The position numbers and the translations under genes were made by a program. 64,000 nt of DNA from Halobacillus aidingensis (GTDB lineage Bacteria; Bacillota; Bacilli; Bacillales; Halobacillaceae), in NCBI RefSeq assembly GCF_900104185.1, contig NZ_FNIZ01000015.1, positions 35,326 through 99,325 of the forward strand. Reading direction: 5' to 3'. Under the pieces are notes generated by a model. The model was not told the DNA's origin and ran no database searches. It was given only the letters and a program-made list of their open reading frames with translations. Each line of letters starts with the position of its first letter. Position 1 is the stretch's first letter. Shown in pieces: positions 35,020 through 41,589 of this stretch.

Positions 35020-35563
35020 GCTCCCGTTTGTGGAAGACTCAGTTTCGAGACTTTTGTTGAGTGGATGGGGGCTGCGGGGAATGACTCGCTTTCCGCGGGA
35101 GCGCGGTGAGCCTCCTCGAGCTTCACTCTGCGGGGTCTCACCATGCACTTTTTTTCCCGCAGGAGTCTCGCCATTCCCCTCCGCCCCTAAACCATTTAAG
35201 TGTCTCGAAAATACTCCCAAAATAAGCAGCTTTCGAGCGTAATAGAAGTTGGTGAATTCACTCTTAAAACAGGAGCACTTGTATTCCGAAGCTTTCTATA
35301 GACCCCTTTTCAACTAGAAATCTGTAGTTTTGTAAGATGCTCCTACTGTGTATGTGGGTTCGTTTCTCACCTACATCGAATGGGGTGGTTGGGAAGCTGC
35401 GAGACTCCCGTGGGAGAAGGAGATAGACGAGATCCCGCAGGACGTAGTCCGAGGAAGCTCGGCACTCCCCCACAGGAAGGCGAGTTGCTTCCCAGCCACC
35501 CCACGCTCAACACAGCAAACGAACCCCGGTTATCTCGAAACTGAGTCTTCCACAATCCTGCCA
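35020..35563. repeat. Composite intergenic repeat element, copy 4
   Basis: Complete two-module copy without the 159-bp insert. Left end CTCCCGTTTGTGGAAGACTC; left module to about 35212 (CCATTCCCCTCCGCCCC, then GTGTCTCGAAAA). The right module begins GGGTTCGTTTCTCACCTACA (about 35356) and ends CTCGAAACTGAGTCTTCCAC at about 35554, then AATCCTGCC. The left end resembles the right end of copy 1 and the right end resembles the left end of copy 1. Confidence 0.84.
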
Positions 35564-35605
35564 ATTAGTTGAATAAGGAACCTAACCAGTTTCACTTCCT
35601 ATGTA

Positions 35606-35635
35606 AAAAAGACCTGCCTGCTGGCAAGTCTTTTT
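35606..35635. terminator. Terminator after the PAS-STAS gene
   Basis: GACCTGCC / GGCAAGTC (G-T pair allowed) extended by A/T runs on both sides. Confidence 0.8.
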
Positions 35636-36383
35636 AAGAATCGTGTTGTATGATGTACCGTAATCCTGCATGCGTATTTTTGAATGTTTTAAGCCCTTTG
35701 TCAAAGTGTCGGAACGAAAGAGCAAGCTTTGGCGTAATCCCTACCACAAGACATTCGGTTCCTACCAATTGCAACGATTGATTCAGTTGCCTTAAGTGTC
35801 TGCTGAACTGGTCATTGAATTTATGGATTCCACTCAAGTCAATCAAGGCGTATTGAATATCACCTTCTGTACATTCTTTCAGGAGAGAAGAAATGAGATG
35901 ATCCACTCTTTTTTCATCCAAATCACCAATAAGCGGAACAGCTACTGCATGGTCCCAAACTTTTAAAATAGGAATCGAAAGCGACTCAATGAGATGGTCC
36001 TTTCGCTCCTCTTCCTCAGCCTTCGTCGTTACATCCATTAACATGATGGTATAGTAGCTTGTTTCCCCCTCGTTATTTTTCATTGGGGTAATTACCGTAT
36101 CTGCGACGAATTTATTCTTAATATTAATTCTCACTTGATGTTTCTCAGTCAGCCTCTCCATACGATCCCGTTGTCTTTCCGGGTTGGTATGAAACTTGTC
36201 CATATTCTCTCCAATTAAATCATCCGCGCGCTCGTATCCGAATAACGGAGCAATTTTCGTGAAAAGATTTTTGGCCTCATCATTCATCCACACCAGGTCA
36301 TAATTGAGATCTGCAAGCAAGATGCTCTCTCCTATGCTATTCAGCGCATCTGTCATCGTTAGAGCTGAGGTCATCAAAGCCAT
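35634..36383 (-). CDS. PAS-STAS domain protein (stressosome-type, atypical)
   Basis: 249 residues: an N-terminal PAS domain (about 10-125; SILLADLNYDLVWMNDEAKN) and a C-terminal STAS domain (about 140-245; VAVPLIGDLDEKR, ALIDLSGIHKFNDQF). The domain order is that of YtvA, but the LOV flavin motif GRNCRFLQ is absent, so it is not a blue-light LOV protein. Aligned to RsbRA, the two RsbT-phosphorylated Thr are Glu157 and Asp191 here, with the correct spacing of 34 residues. The start at ATG 36383 has RBS AGGTGG. Its ligand is unknown. It is not linked to other rsb genes. Confidence 0.82.
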   Translation of the reverse strand: MALMTSALTMTDALNSIGESILLADLNYDLVWMNDEAKNLFTKIAPLFGYERADDLIGENMDKFHTNPERQRDRMERLTEKHQVRINIKNKFVADTVITPMKNNEGETSYYTIMLMDVTTKAEEEERKDHLIESLSIPILKVWDHAVAVPLIGDLDEKRVDHLISSLLKECTEGDIQYALIDLSGIHKFNDQFSRHLRQLNQSLQLVGTECLVVGITPKLALSFRHFDKGLKTFKNTHAGLRYIIQHDS

Positions 36384-36502
36384 CCATGCTCCCACCTATC
36401 CAATTATTTTTCCTTTATTATAATATCATTACCTTCCCAGAGGTAGAGGTGAAAAAAGTCGAATGTGTTCATGTCATAAAAAATAACATTATCATTATTT
36501 TA

Positions 36503-36519
36503 TGTTAGATTTTCTAACA
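36503..36519 (+). promoter_or_regulatory. TnrA/GlnR box upstream of the tnrA operon
   Basis: TGTTAGATTTTCTAACA matches every fixed position of the consensus TGTNANAWWWTNTNACA and is a perfect palindrome. Its centre (36511) is about 50 bp upstream of the predicted start of transcription, the usual distance for TnrA-activated promoters. Confidence 0.88.
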
Positions 36520-36525
36520 TATTAA

Positions 36526-36554
36526 GTGACATACAAATGATTTTCCGCTATTCT
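36526..36554 (+). promoter_or_regulatory. Promoter of the tnrA operon
   Basis: GTGACA, a 17-bp spacer and TATTCT, placed 7 bp after the TnrA box. The first ORF begins about 25 nt after the predicted start of transcription. Confidence 0.65.
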
Positions 36555-36584
36555 ATATTCATCAGATAAGAATAGGAGGAGAGC

Positions 36585-36659
36585 ATGGTCCTTTTTCCAA
36601 CCCGACGATTCGTTATGCCAAAGAAGCAAATATTTCACACATACGGGAGTGAACCTTAA
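36585..36659 (+). CDS. 24-residue leader peptide of the tnrA operon
   Basis: ATG 36585 is preceded by a near-perfect RBS (AGGAGGAGAGC). The peptide is MVLFPTRRFVMPKKQIFHTY plus GSEP, basic and without Cys. Its stop TAA overlaps the next start as TAATG, so translation of the FbpA-like gene is probably coupled to it. No known family is recognised. It may be a regulatory leader or a functional micropeptide. Confidence 0.55.
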   Translation: MVLFPTRRFVMPKKQIFHTYGSEP

Positions 36660-36814
36660 TGAAAAACCATCTGAGGACCGCCGTTGAAAGTATGAAAGAA
36701 CATTACATTCAAAAACTTATTGATGCAGGGATGTATCAAGCCTCTGATGAAATGCTCCAGTCGTTAACATTAACGGAGCTCGAAGCTCTCGCTTCAAGGG
36801 TCGAACGACCATAA
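36659..36814 (+). CDS. FbpA-like (Fur-regulated basic protein A family) small protein
   Basis: 51 residues. [40 protein letters not shown] and [11 protein letters not shown] follow the FbpA pattern: a basic helix 'RRAVExxKxxyIxKLI-aG-vyk', a variable acidic spot and the conserved 'LTLsELE'. FbpA of B. subtilis acts in the Fur iron-sparing response with the FsrA RNA. No strong Fur box is seen here; instead a TnrA box controls the unit. The start overlaps the leader peptide stop; the stop is immediately followed by an AAGGAGG. Family identity is from memory. Confidence 0.65.
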   Translation: MKNHLRTAVESMKEHYIQKLIDAGMYQASDEMLQSLTLTELEALASRVERP

Positions 36815-36842
36815 GGAGGTGCAACATCGAGGAGGAGAAGTG

Positions 36843-37145
36843 ATGTCATCTTACAAGCACAAAAAAGTCATTTCGATTGGTACGGTCAACGAACTCACAG
36901 GCCTCTCCCTCAGGCAGATACGTTATTATGAGGAGCGGAAATTGATTTATCCCGAACGTACCAAAAGAGGAACACGCAAGTATTCTTTTTCTGATGTTGA
37001 AACCCTCTTGCAAATTGCTGACAAACGAGAGGAAGGTGTACAAACGTACGAGATCCGAAAAGATTTACAGTCTTCCAACAAAGGGAAGGTGATGGAACGG
37101 ATGCTTCGCGGGCAGTTGAATGCCCATTTTCGAATGAATAAATGA
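36843..37145 (+). CDS. tnrA: Nitrogen regulator TnrA (MerR family)
   Basis: 100 residues (B. subtilis TnrA has 110). The N-terminal [43 protein letters not shown] and [20 protein letters not shown] are nearly those of TnrA. The C-terminal [11 protein letters not shown] matches the region by which feedback-inhibited glutamine synthetase captures TnrA, and its shortness separates it from GlnR. TnrA activates or represses nitrogen genes under nitrogen limitation. The start is ATG 36843 with RBS GAGGAGGAG. It is the third gene of an operon with a TnrA box upstream, so it very likely activates itself. Confidence 0.93.
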   Translation: MSSYKHKKVISIGTVNELTGLSLRQIRYYEERKLIYPERTKRGTRKYSFSDVETLLQIADKREEGVQTYEIRKDLQSSNKGKVMERMLRGQLNAHFRMNK

Positions 37146-37159
37146 ATTCACTTACAGGC

Positions 37160-37193
37160 AGCCCGGACACCCCTAGGTCCAGGGCTTTTTTTT
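37160..37193 (+). terminator. Terminator of the tnrA operon
   Basis: AGCCCGGAC / GTCCAGGGCT stem with one bulge, followed by eight T residues. Confidence 0.8.
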
Positions 37194-37203
37194 GCACACT
37201 TTA

Positions 37204-37253
37204 AATATCTCGACATAAAATATCTTGACTTCAAAATAAATAGAGCGTATAGT
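37204..37253 (+). promoter_or_regulatory. Promoter of the yceI-like gene with direct repeats
   Basis: TTGACT (37225-37230), a 17-bp spacer and TATAGT (37248-37253) form a near-consensus sigma-A promoter. Two direct repeats, AATATCTCGAC (37204-37214) and AATATCTTGAC (37219-37229), lie at and upstream of the -35; the half-site ATCTCGA resembles those of MhqR/OhrR-type MarR regulators. Confidence 0.7.
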
Positions 37254-37297
37254 TTTATTTAGAATTCAAACTATTTTATTTCAAAGGAGAATGTAAA

Positions 37298-37828
37298 ATG
37301 ACTAATTTAACGTTGGATCAAGTCCACAGCAGCTTGAATTTCCAAATTAAACATATGATGGTATCAAAGGCGAAGGGTGAATTTGAAACGTTCGACGTGG
37401 AATTTTCCGGTGATTTGAATAACCTACCATCTGCCCAAGTGACCGTTACCATCCCGGTAACTTCCATCAATACAGGAAACGAACAACGCGATGGCCACCT
37501 TCGTTCCGGCGACTTTTTCGAAGCCGATCAATATCCAAACCTCGTGTTCCGTAGCACTTCCATTAAGAAAGTATCGGATGATGAATTCGAAGTGACCGGT
37601 GACTTCACCATTAAAGGGGTGACTCAACAGGAAACTTTCACGGTTGAATATAACGGGACGTCGAAGAGCCCGATGGATGGCAGCACGATTGCAGGTTTCG
37701 ATGTGAGTGGAAAAATAGATCGTGAAGCATATGGGTTAACCTATAATGCGACTCTTGAAACTGGCGGTGTGCTGTTAGGGAAAGATGTTAAATTTGAAGG
37801 GAACTTTGAGTTTGTTGTAGGAGAATAA
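37298..37828 (+). CDS. YceI family lipid-binding protein
   Basis: 176 residues in the YceI lipocalin-like beta-barrel family, which binds isoprenoid or other lipids. Typical motifs are LDQVHSSLNFQIKHMMVSKA at the N-terminus, TGNEQRDGHLRSGDFFEADQ, YPNLVFRSTSI and DFTIKGVTQQETFTVEY. There is no signal peptide, as in many Bacillus members, so it is cytosolic. The promoter is strong and the RBS AAAGGAGAA precedes ATG 37298. Such genes are often induced by quinones, thiol stress or acid; the promoter repeats fit MarR-type control. Confidence 0.92.
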   Translation: MTNLTLDQVHSSLNFQIKHMMVSKAKGEFETFDVEFSGDLNNLPSAQVTVTIPVTSINTGNEQRDGHLRSGDFFEADQYPNLVFRSTSIKKVSDDEFEVTGDFTIKGVTQQETFTVEYNGTSKSPMDGSTIAGFDVSGKIDREAYGLTYNATLETGGVLLGKDVKFEGNFEFVVGE

Positions 37829-37845
37829 ATTTACACCATCAAAAA

Positions 37846-37875
37846 AAAGCTGAGTCTAACTACAGACTCAGCTTT
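37846..37875. terminator. Bidirectional terminator
   Basis: AAAGCTGAGTCT / AGACTCAGCTTT 12-bp stem with A and T flanks, between convergent genes. Confidence 0.88.
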
Positions 37876-37878
37876 CTT

Positions 37879-39183
37879 TCATTCTAATGGGATTTTAATT
37901 TCTTTTTCCAACCAATGAGGGTAGGAGGAGAAATCGATCCGGATGGGACCTTTCACTGCTTCATCAAAGAATGTATGAACTGTTTTCGGTCCTTCCACCA
38001 GTGAGTGCACCTGTTGACTTGATGGATGAAGAGTGTCCCCTTTCTCATCCTTTACGCTTGAGAATCCAATATTTTGCGAGACTTCTTCATCAAATTTCAT
38101 TTCAAAAGCGGAAGTGGATGCTTCAGTCAGTTCAGCGATTTCTCCAGGTTGATAGAGAATTTTCTCCGACTCAAGGTCAATCTCCATATACTCTTTTTCC
38201 TGATCTGCAACCATCACTTTTGAAAAAGTAAGAGCTAAAGATTCCGGTTGTTCAAAATAATTACTCTGTATATAAAACGTCATCTCATCATTTTCCGGTC
38301 CACCGGATGCAGTAACTCCGTTGTTGACCCCGGACCAAACCTCTCCATTTTCTCCTTTTAACTCCAGGTCTTCGATTGATAGAAGTTCGGTTTCATTTTC
38401 TGGATGTTCCCTCACTTTAATGGCTGTTCTTAGTGGGTGGATCGTCACATTTTCAATAACGAATTGTTCTCCTTCTATGGATACAGTTTCTTCTAAGGTG
38501 TACTCTTTTGATTGTGCATCATTTTTGGCCGTGAAACTCACAGCGAATTCCTCTTTTACAAAAGAACCATCGATGATCCCACTTCCTGAGATGGATAAAT
38601 GGAAGTTCTCTATCCCGCCCATTCCCTCTTGCGTATAAACCTCCATCATTTGCATGTCCTTGTTTTCTTCTAACTCCCTGCCGTTATAGGAAACAGACTT
38701 TGGTGGCAGCTCTTCACCGGCTCCAGTCGTTAACTTCGGAGTACCTAACCTAAGGTTTCTATGTTCCCCGACAGCTTCCAAAGTGTAAAAAATCACCATT
38801 CCGTAGTCATCCCGAATCACACCTTCCAGGGAGAGTGTCAAATCACCCTTTTCTTCAGTGATCCCTAGAGGCTGAAAGTGATCGGCATCAATGGCAGCTT
38901 GCTTACTCTTATCTCCTTGAATAAGTTGAACAATATTTTCCATACCGGGGACTTGGGAGACTTTTTCAGCAAAAGCAGACGAAACACGAACCCCGCCAAA
39001 TAGAAGAAAAAGAGCCGCCACAGCGGTAAGAACGGGCCAAGCAAATTTCCTTAACCGTCGTGTCGGACGCTTCGTTGCCTGATGAAAACCAAGGTCTACC
39101 GCTTCGTCTAACTGTTCATCTTCGGTATGTACCTGGTCATACATTTCTTTCCAATTAGTCAATTCTCTATCAAGCTTGCTCAT
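37879..39183 (-). CDS. DUF4179-containing membrane anti-sigma factor candidate
   Basis: 434 residues. The first 45 residues are cytosolic and highly charged, followed by one TM helix (FAWPVLTAVAALFLLFGGVR) and a large extracellular domain rich in beta strands that includes the DUF4179-like segment (about 55-190). The start ATG 39183 overlaps the end of the sigma gene by 14 nt, typical for sigma/anti-sigma pairs. Presumably it holds the sigma factor inactive until an extracytoplasmic signal arrives. No protease-site motif is recognised. Confidence 0.8.
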   Translation of the reverse strand: MSKLDRELTNWKEMYDQVHTEDEQLDEAVDLGFHQATKRPTRRLRKFAWPVLTAVAALFLLFGGVRVSSAFAEKVSQVPGMENIVQLIQGDKSKQAAIDADHFQPLGITEEKGDLTLSLEGVIRDDYGMVIFYTLEAVGEHRNLRLGTPKLTTGAGEELPPKSVSYNGRELEENKDMQMMEVYTQEGMGGIENFHLSISGSGIIDGSFVKEEFAVSFTAKNDAQSKEYTLEETVSIEGEQFVIENVTIHPLRTAIKVREHPENETELLSIEDLELKGENGEVWSGVNNGVTASGGPENDEMTFYIQSNYFEQPESLALTFSKVMVADQEKEYMEIDLESEKILYQPGEIAELTEASTSAFEMKFDEEVSQNIGFSSVKDEKGDTLHPSSQQVHSLVEGPKTVHTFFDEAVKGPIRIDFSSYPHWLEKEIKIPLE

Positions 39184-39688
39184 GTTGCTCCTCCTCTCCC
39201 AGTTCTTGTTTTAGCTTAGCCAGCGCTGTATAAAGGCGTGTCTTCAACGTATTTTCTTTTACATTCATAATCTTGGATAACTCTCGGAACGTAATGCCAT
39301 GAAAATACTTTAAGTAAACAAGCTCCTGCTCTTTAGGTTGAAGAGAAGAAATGGCCTCTTCCAAAGCAATCCTTTCTGTTTCATCTCTTCGTTCTTGGAC
39401 AGGGTCAACATACTCTCGGGTATGAATGCGTTTCTTGTGTGTAAGGAGATCTTGGCAATAGTGGATCGTGATACGAACGAGCCAAGTCTTCGCGTACAGG
39501 GGTTTCCTCAATTGATGGCGCTTCTGGTAAGCGCGAGCGGTCACTTCCTGCAAGGCCTCTCTTGCATCTTCTTTATTTTTCAAAAAAGCGAGCGCCGTTT
39601 TATAGATGTCCGTTTTATAGTTCTTCATCATGATGAGAAAGGATTCATCATCGCCGCTGATTGCTTTTTCTATGATGGAAACTTCCAA
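39170..39688 (-). CDS. ECF-type RNA polymerase sigma factor
   Basis: 172 residues with sigma region 2 (AISGDDESFLIMMKNYKTDI, then YKTALAFLKNKEDAREALQE) and region 4 (ISSLQPKEQELVYLKYFHGI, then TFRELSKIMNVKENTLKTRL). It resembles the SigV/SigW-like group. The start is TTG 39688 with RBS GGGAGG. It is followed by an overlapping anti-sigma gene. An ECF-like promoter with AAAC/GTCTAA lies upstream, suggesting autoregulation. The regulon and signal are unknown. Confidence 0.88.
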   Translation of the reverse strand: MEVSIIEKAISGDDESFLIMMKNYKTDIYKTALAFLKNKEDAREALQEVTARAYQKRHQLRKPLYAKTWLVRITIHYCQDLLTHKKRIHTREYVDPVQERRDETERIALEEAISSLQPKEQELVYLKYFHGITFRELSKIMNVKENTLKTRLYTALAKLKQELGEEEQHEQA

Positions 39689-39730
39689 AGAGTCCCCTCC
39701 CTTTTCTTTTTCTATCTATTAGACACAGTA

Positions 39731-39757
39731 TTAGACACAGTATTTCAAAAAAAGTTT
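39731..39757 (-). promoter_or_regulatory. Candidate ECF (autoregulatory) promoter
   Basis: Minus strand AAAC, a 17-bp spacer and GTCTAA. The -10 lies within two tandem copies of TATTAGACACAG (717-728 and 729-740 past 39000), so a second -10 follows 12 bp downstream. Confidence 0.4.
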
Positions 39758-39784
39758 GGATTTTTTGTGAGAATTTTTTTGTTT

Positions 39785-39880
39785 AAGTCACTTTGATTTC
39801 AAGTTAGGTCACTATTAACGCAGATAGGGCACTTTAAGTCTGAGATTAGTCACTTTCCCCTGACTCCTTGCCGCAGATAT
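39785..39880. repeat. Degenerate array with about 21-bp period
   Basis: Four units with the core GTCACT / GGCACTTT start at 39787, 39808, 39828 and 39849 (steps of 21, 20 and 21 bp); CGCAGATA occurs twice (39819 and 39872). It fills the space between the sigma factor promoter and the CHY zinc finger gene. Confidence 0.55.
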
Positions 39881-39881
39881 G

Positions 39882-39907
39882 AAAAATCCGCCCACGAAGA
39901 TGGACGG
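39882..39907 (-). terminator. Terminator of the CHY zinc finger gene
   Basis: Minus strand CCGTCCA / TGGGCGG stem, TCTTCG loop and TTTTT, directly after the stop codon. Confidence 0.85.
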
Positions 39908-40231
39908 TTACATCTCAAAATATAGAGGATAATGCAGGCGGCAGCCTTCATTGAATTCATGCTCACACACGGGACATCGGGGGAAATTCATATATTCATG
40001 AATGGTCAACTCGTGGTTGCAGCTGCCACAAAGAATAGCGAGCTCATCCCACAAGCGCTTCGGCCAACGCGACGGTTCATGGTCCGCCAGTTCCTGGTGG
40101 CAGGAATAACAAGCATAATATTCTCCACAACAATGGAAGCGGATGGCGATAATATCGACCTCACTGCGATAATGGGCACAGCGTGTCTGATTATCCACCT
40201 GATTTCCTTTTACGAGAGGTGTCTTCCCCAT
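39908..40231 (-). CDS. CHY-type zinc finger protein
   Basis: 107 residues. Cys/His pattern CAHYRS...RFHCCGEYYACYSCHQELADHE, then ILCGSCNHELTIHEYMNFPR (cut) and CPVCEHEFNEGCRLHYPLYF. It matches the CHY zinc finger seen in eukaryotic Pirh2 and in short stand-alone bacterial and fungal (Hot13-like) proteins. At least three Zn sites are expected. RBS AAAGGAG precedes ATG 40231. Function in bacteria is unknown; metal handling or redox chaperoning is possible. Confidence 0.88.
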   Translation of the reverse strand: MGKTPLVKGNQVDNQTRCAHYRSEVDIIAIRFHCCGEYYACYSCHQELADHEPSRWPKRLWDELAILCGSCNHELTIHEYMNFPRCPVCEHEFNEGCRLHYPLYFEM

Positions 40232-40334
40232 TCTACTCTCTCCTTTAAATATCTCTTTCTATCAATCACACATATCTCTATCTTCCTCATCGAAAGTATG
40301 ACCTTTTCCCTCGATTATAACATGGACAATTACC

Positions 40335-40379
40335 AAAAAAAGGTGTACCAGGTCATCCAGAATCTGGATGACCTGGTAC
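40335..40379 (-). terminator. Terminator of the MFS gene
   Basis: A 17-bp perfect inverted repeat (40345-40361 with 40363-40379) containing ACCAGGTCATCCA, followed on the minus strand by CCTTTTTTT. Confidence 0.9.
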
Positions 40380-40380
40380 C

Positions 40381-41574
40381 TCATTCGTCTTTATAGAGTG
40401 GTAGGAAGATAAATAGAATTATGAGCAGAAGAGTGACACTCAATACTCCTGTCCATTGGTAGCTTTCCCAGAGGGTTCCGATGGCTGTACTGCCGATGGC
40501 TACTCCTAAGTAATAGCTGATCAAGTAGAAACCTGACGCTCCACTCTTATGGTGGGTGGCGGATTTGCTGACAAGGGCAGCAGCCATGGAGTGAGCGACA
40601 AAGAATCCCATGCAAATGAGAGACAGCCCTACGAGCACAAACGTTCCAGATGGAAGCGCAGATAGAGCCGCACCAACGATGAGGATGGTCACACCAGTGA
40701 ACATCACTTTTTTCAAACCAATCACATCAGAAACTCGGCCGGCAAGTGGAGGCGCAAGAACTCCGAAAACATAGGCAAAATAAGTGAATGCAATCCATTT
40801 TAAGGACCAGTTGAACGGATCCCCCTGTAAATGAAAAGGGATATAAGTCCAAATCGCCGTAAAGACGATTTGAAGCAGCACCCCCATCATGAACAAGACG
40901 AGCATCGAACGGCTTTTCAAGTGGACAAGCATCCCTTTGAGATCATCACTGATGGCCTGATCTGTTTTTTCGAAGAAGCGCTCTTTTGGAAAAAGGACTA
41001 AAAATAGAAGAGCAGATAGCAGTCCGAAGGCAGCAAAGATATATAACGTCGACTGCCAGTTAAACAAATCCGTCACGTACCCACCTACGACTCTTCCTCC
41101 CATCCCTCCCAAGGCATTGCTGGAAATATATAAGGTCATAGCCAGACCCAAGTGTTTATGAGCCACCTCTGCTCCTAAATATCCCATCGCCGCTGCAGGG
41201 ATGCCAGCTAAAAAGAACCCCTGGATAAATCTCACTACAACCATCCAACCGAATGTCGGAGTGAACGGTAAAAGGATGAGGGTTCCTGCTGTTATAAACA
41301 AAGAAACTTTCATGACAGCAGCACGGCCATATCGATCGGCAGAAAACCCAAGAATGAATAGACCGACGACCATGGCGATGACACATGCTGACATGAGTAA
41401 ACTGGATTCCGTTGCCGATACTTGGAATTGGTCTGTGAACACAGGGAGCAATGGTTGAAAAACGTACAACGTTGAGAATATGGATAAGGAAGCCAACATT
41501 AAGGCAATGGTGACGCGCCAAAATTCACTTTGTCCTGGCGTATAGGGTTGTCTGTTTTTTTGTACGGCTTCCAT
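40381..41574 (-). CDS. Major facilitator superfamily transporter
   Basis: 397 residues, 12 predicted membrane segments. The MFS loop motif is GFSADRYGRAAVMKVS between helices 2 and 3 and is echoed by GRVSDVIGLKKVMFTG in the second half. It belongs with YgaY/YnfM-like drug:H+ antiporters. The start is taken as ATG 41574 (RBS AGAGG); ATG 41583 is possible. It begins 15 nt after the stop of the DASS carrier gene, so the two are probably one transcript. Substrate unknown. Confidence 0.85.
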   Translation of the reverse strand: MEAVQKNRQPYTPGQSEFWRVTIALMLASLSIFSTLYVFQPLLPVFTDQFQVSATESSLLMSACVIAMVVGLFILGFSADRYGRAAVMKVSLFITAGTLILLPFTPTFGWMVVVRFIQGFFLAGIPAAAMGYLGAEVAHKHLGLAMTLYISSNALGGMGGRVVGGYVTDLFNWQSTLYIFAAFGLLSALLFLVLFPKERFFEKTDQAISDDLKGMLVHLKSRSMLVLFMMGVLLQIVFTAIWTYIPFHLQGDPFNWSLKWIAFTYFAYVFGVLAPPLAGRVSDVIGLKKVMFTGVTILIVGAALSALPSGTFVLVGLSLICMGFFVAHSMAAALVSKSATHHKSGASGFYLISYYLGVAIGSTAIGTLWESYQWTGVLSVTLLLIILFIFLPLYKDE

Positions 41575-41589
41575 ATCCATCATCCTCTG

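Noticed and set aside
35634..36383. LOV blue-light receptor (YtvA orthologue)
   Set aside because: The PAS domain lacks the GRNCRFLQ motif with the flavin-binding Cys.
36484..36502. Fur box upstream of the FbpA-like gene
   Set aside because: AACATTATCATTATTTTAT matches only half of the 7-1-7 Fur consensus, whereas the adjacent TnrA box is perfect. Fur control cannot be excluded, but it is not supported.
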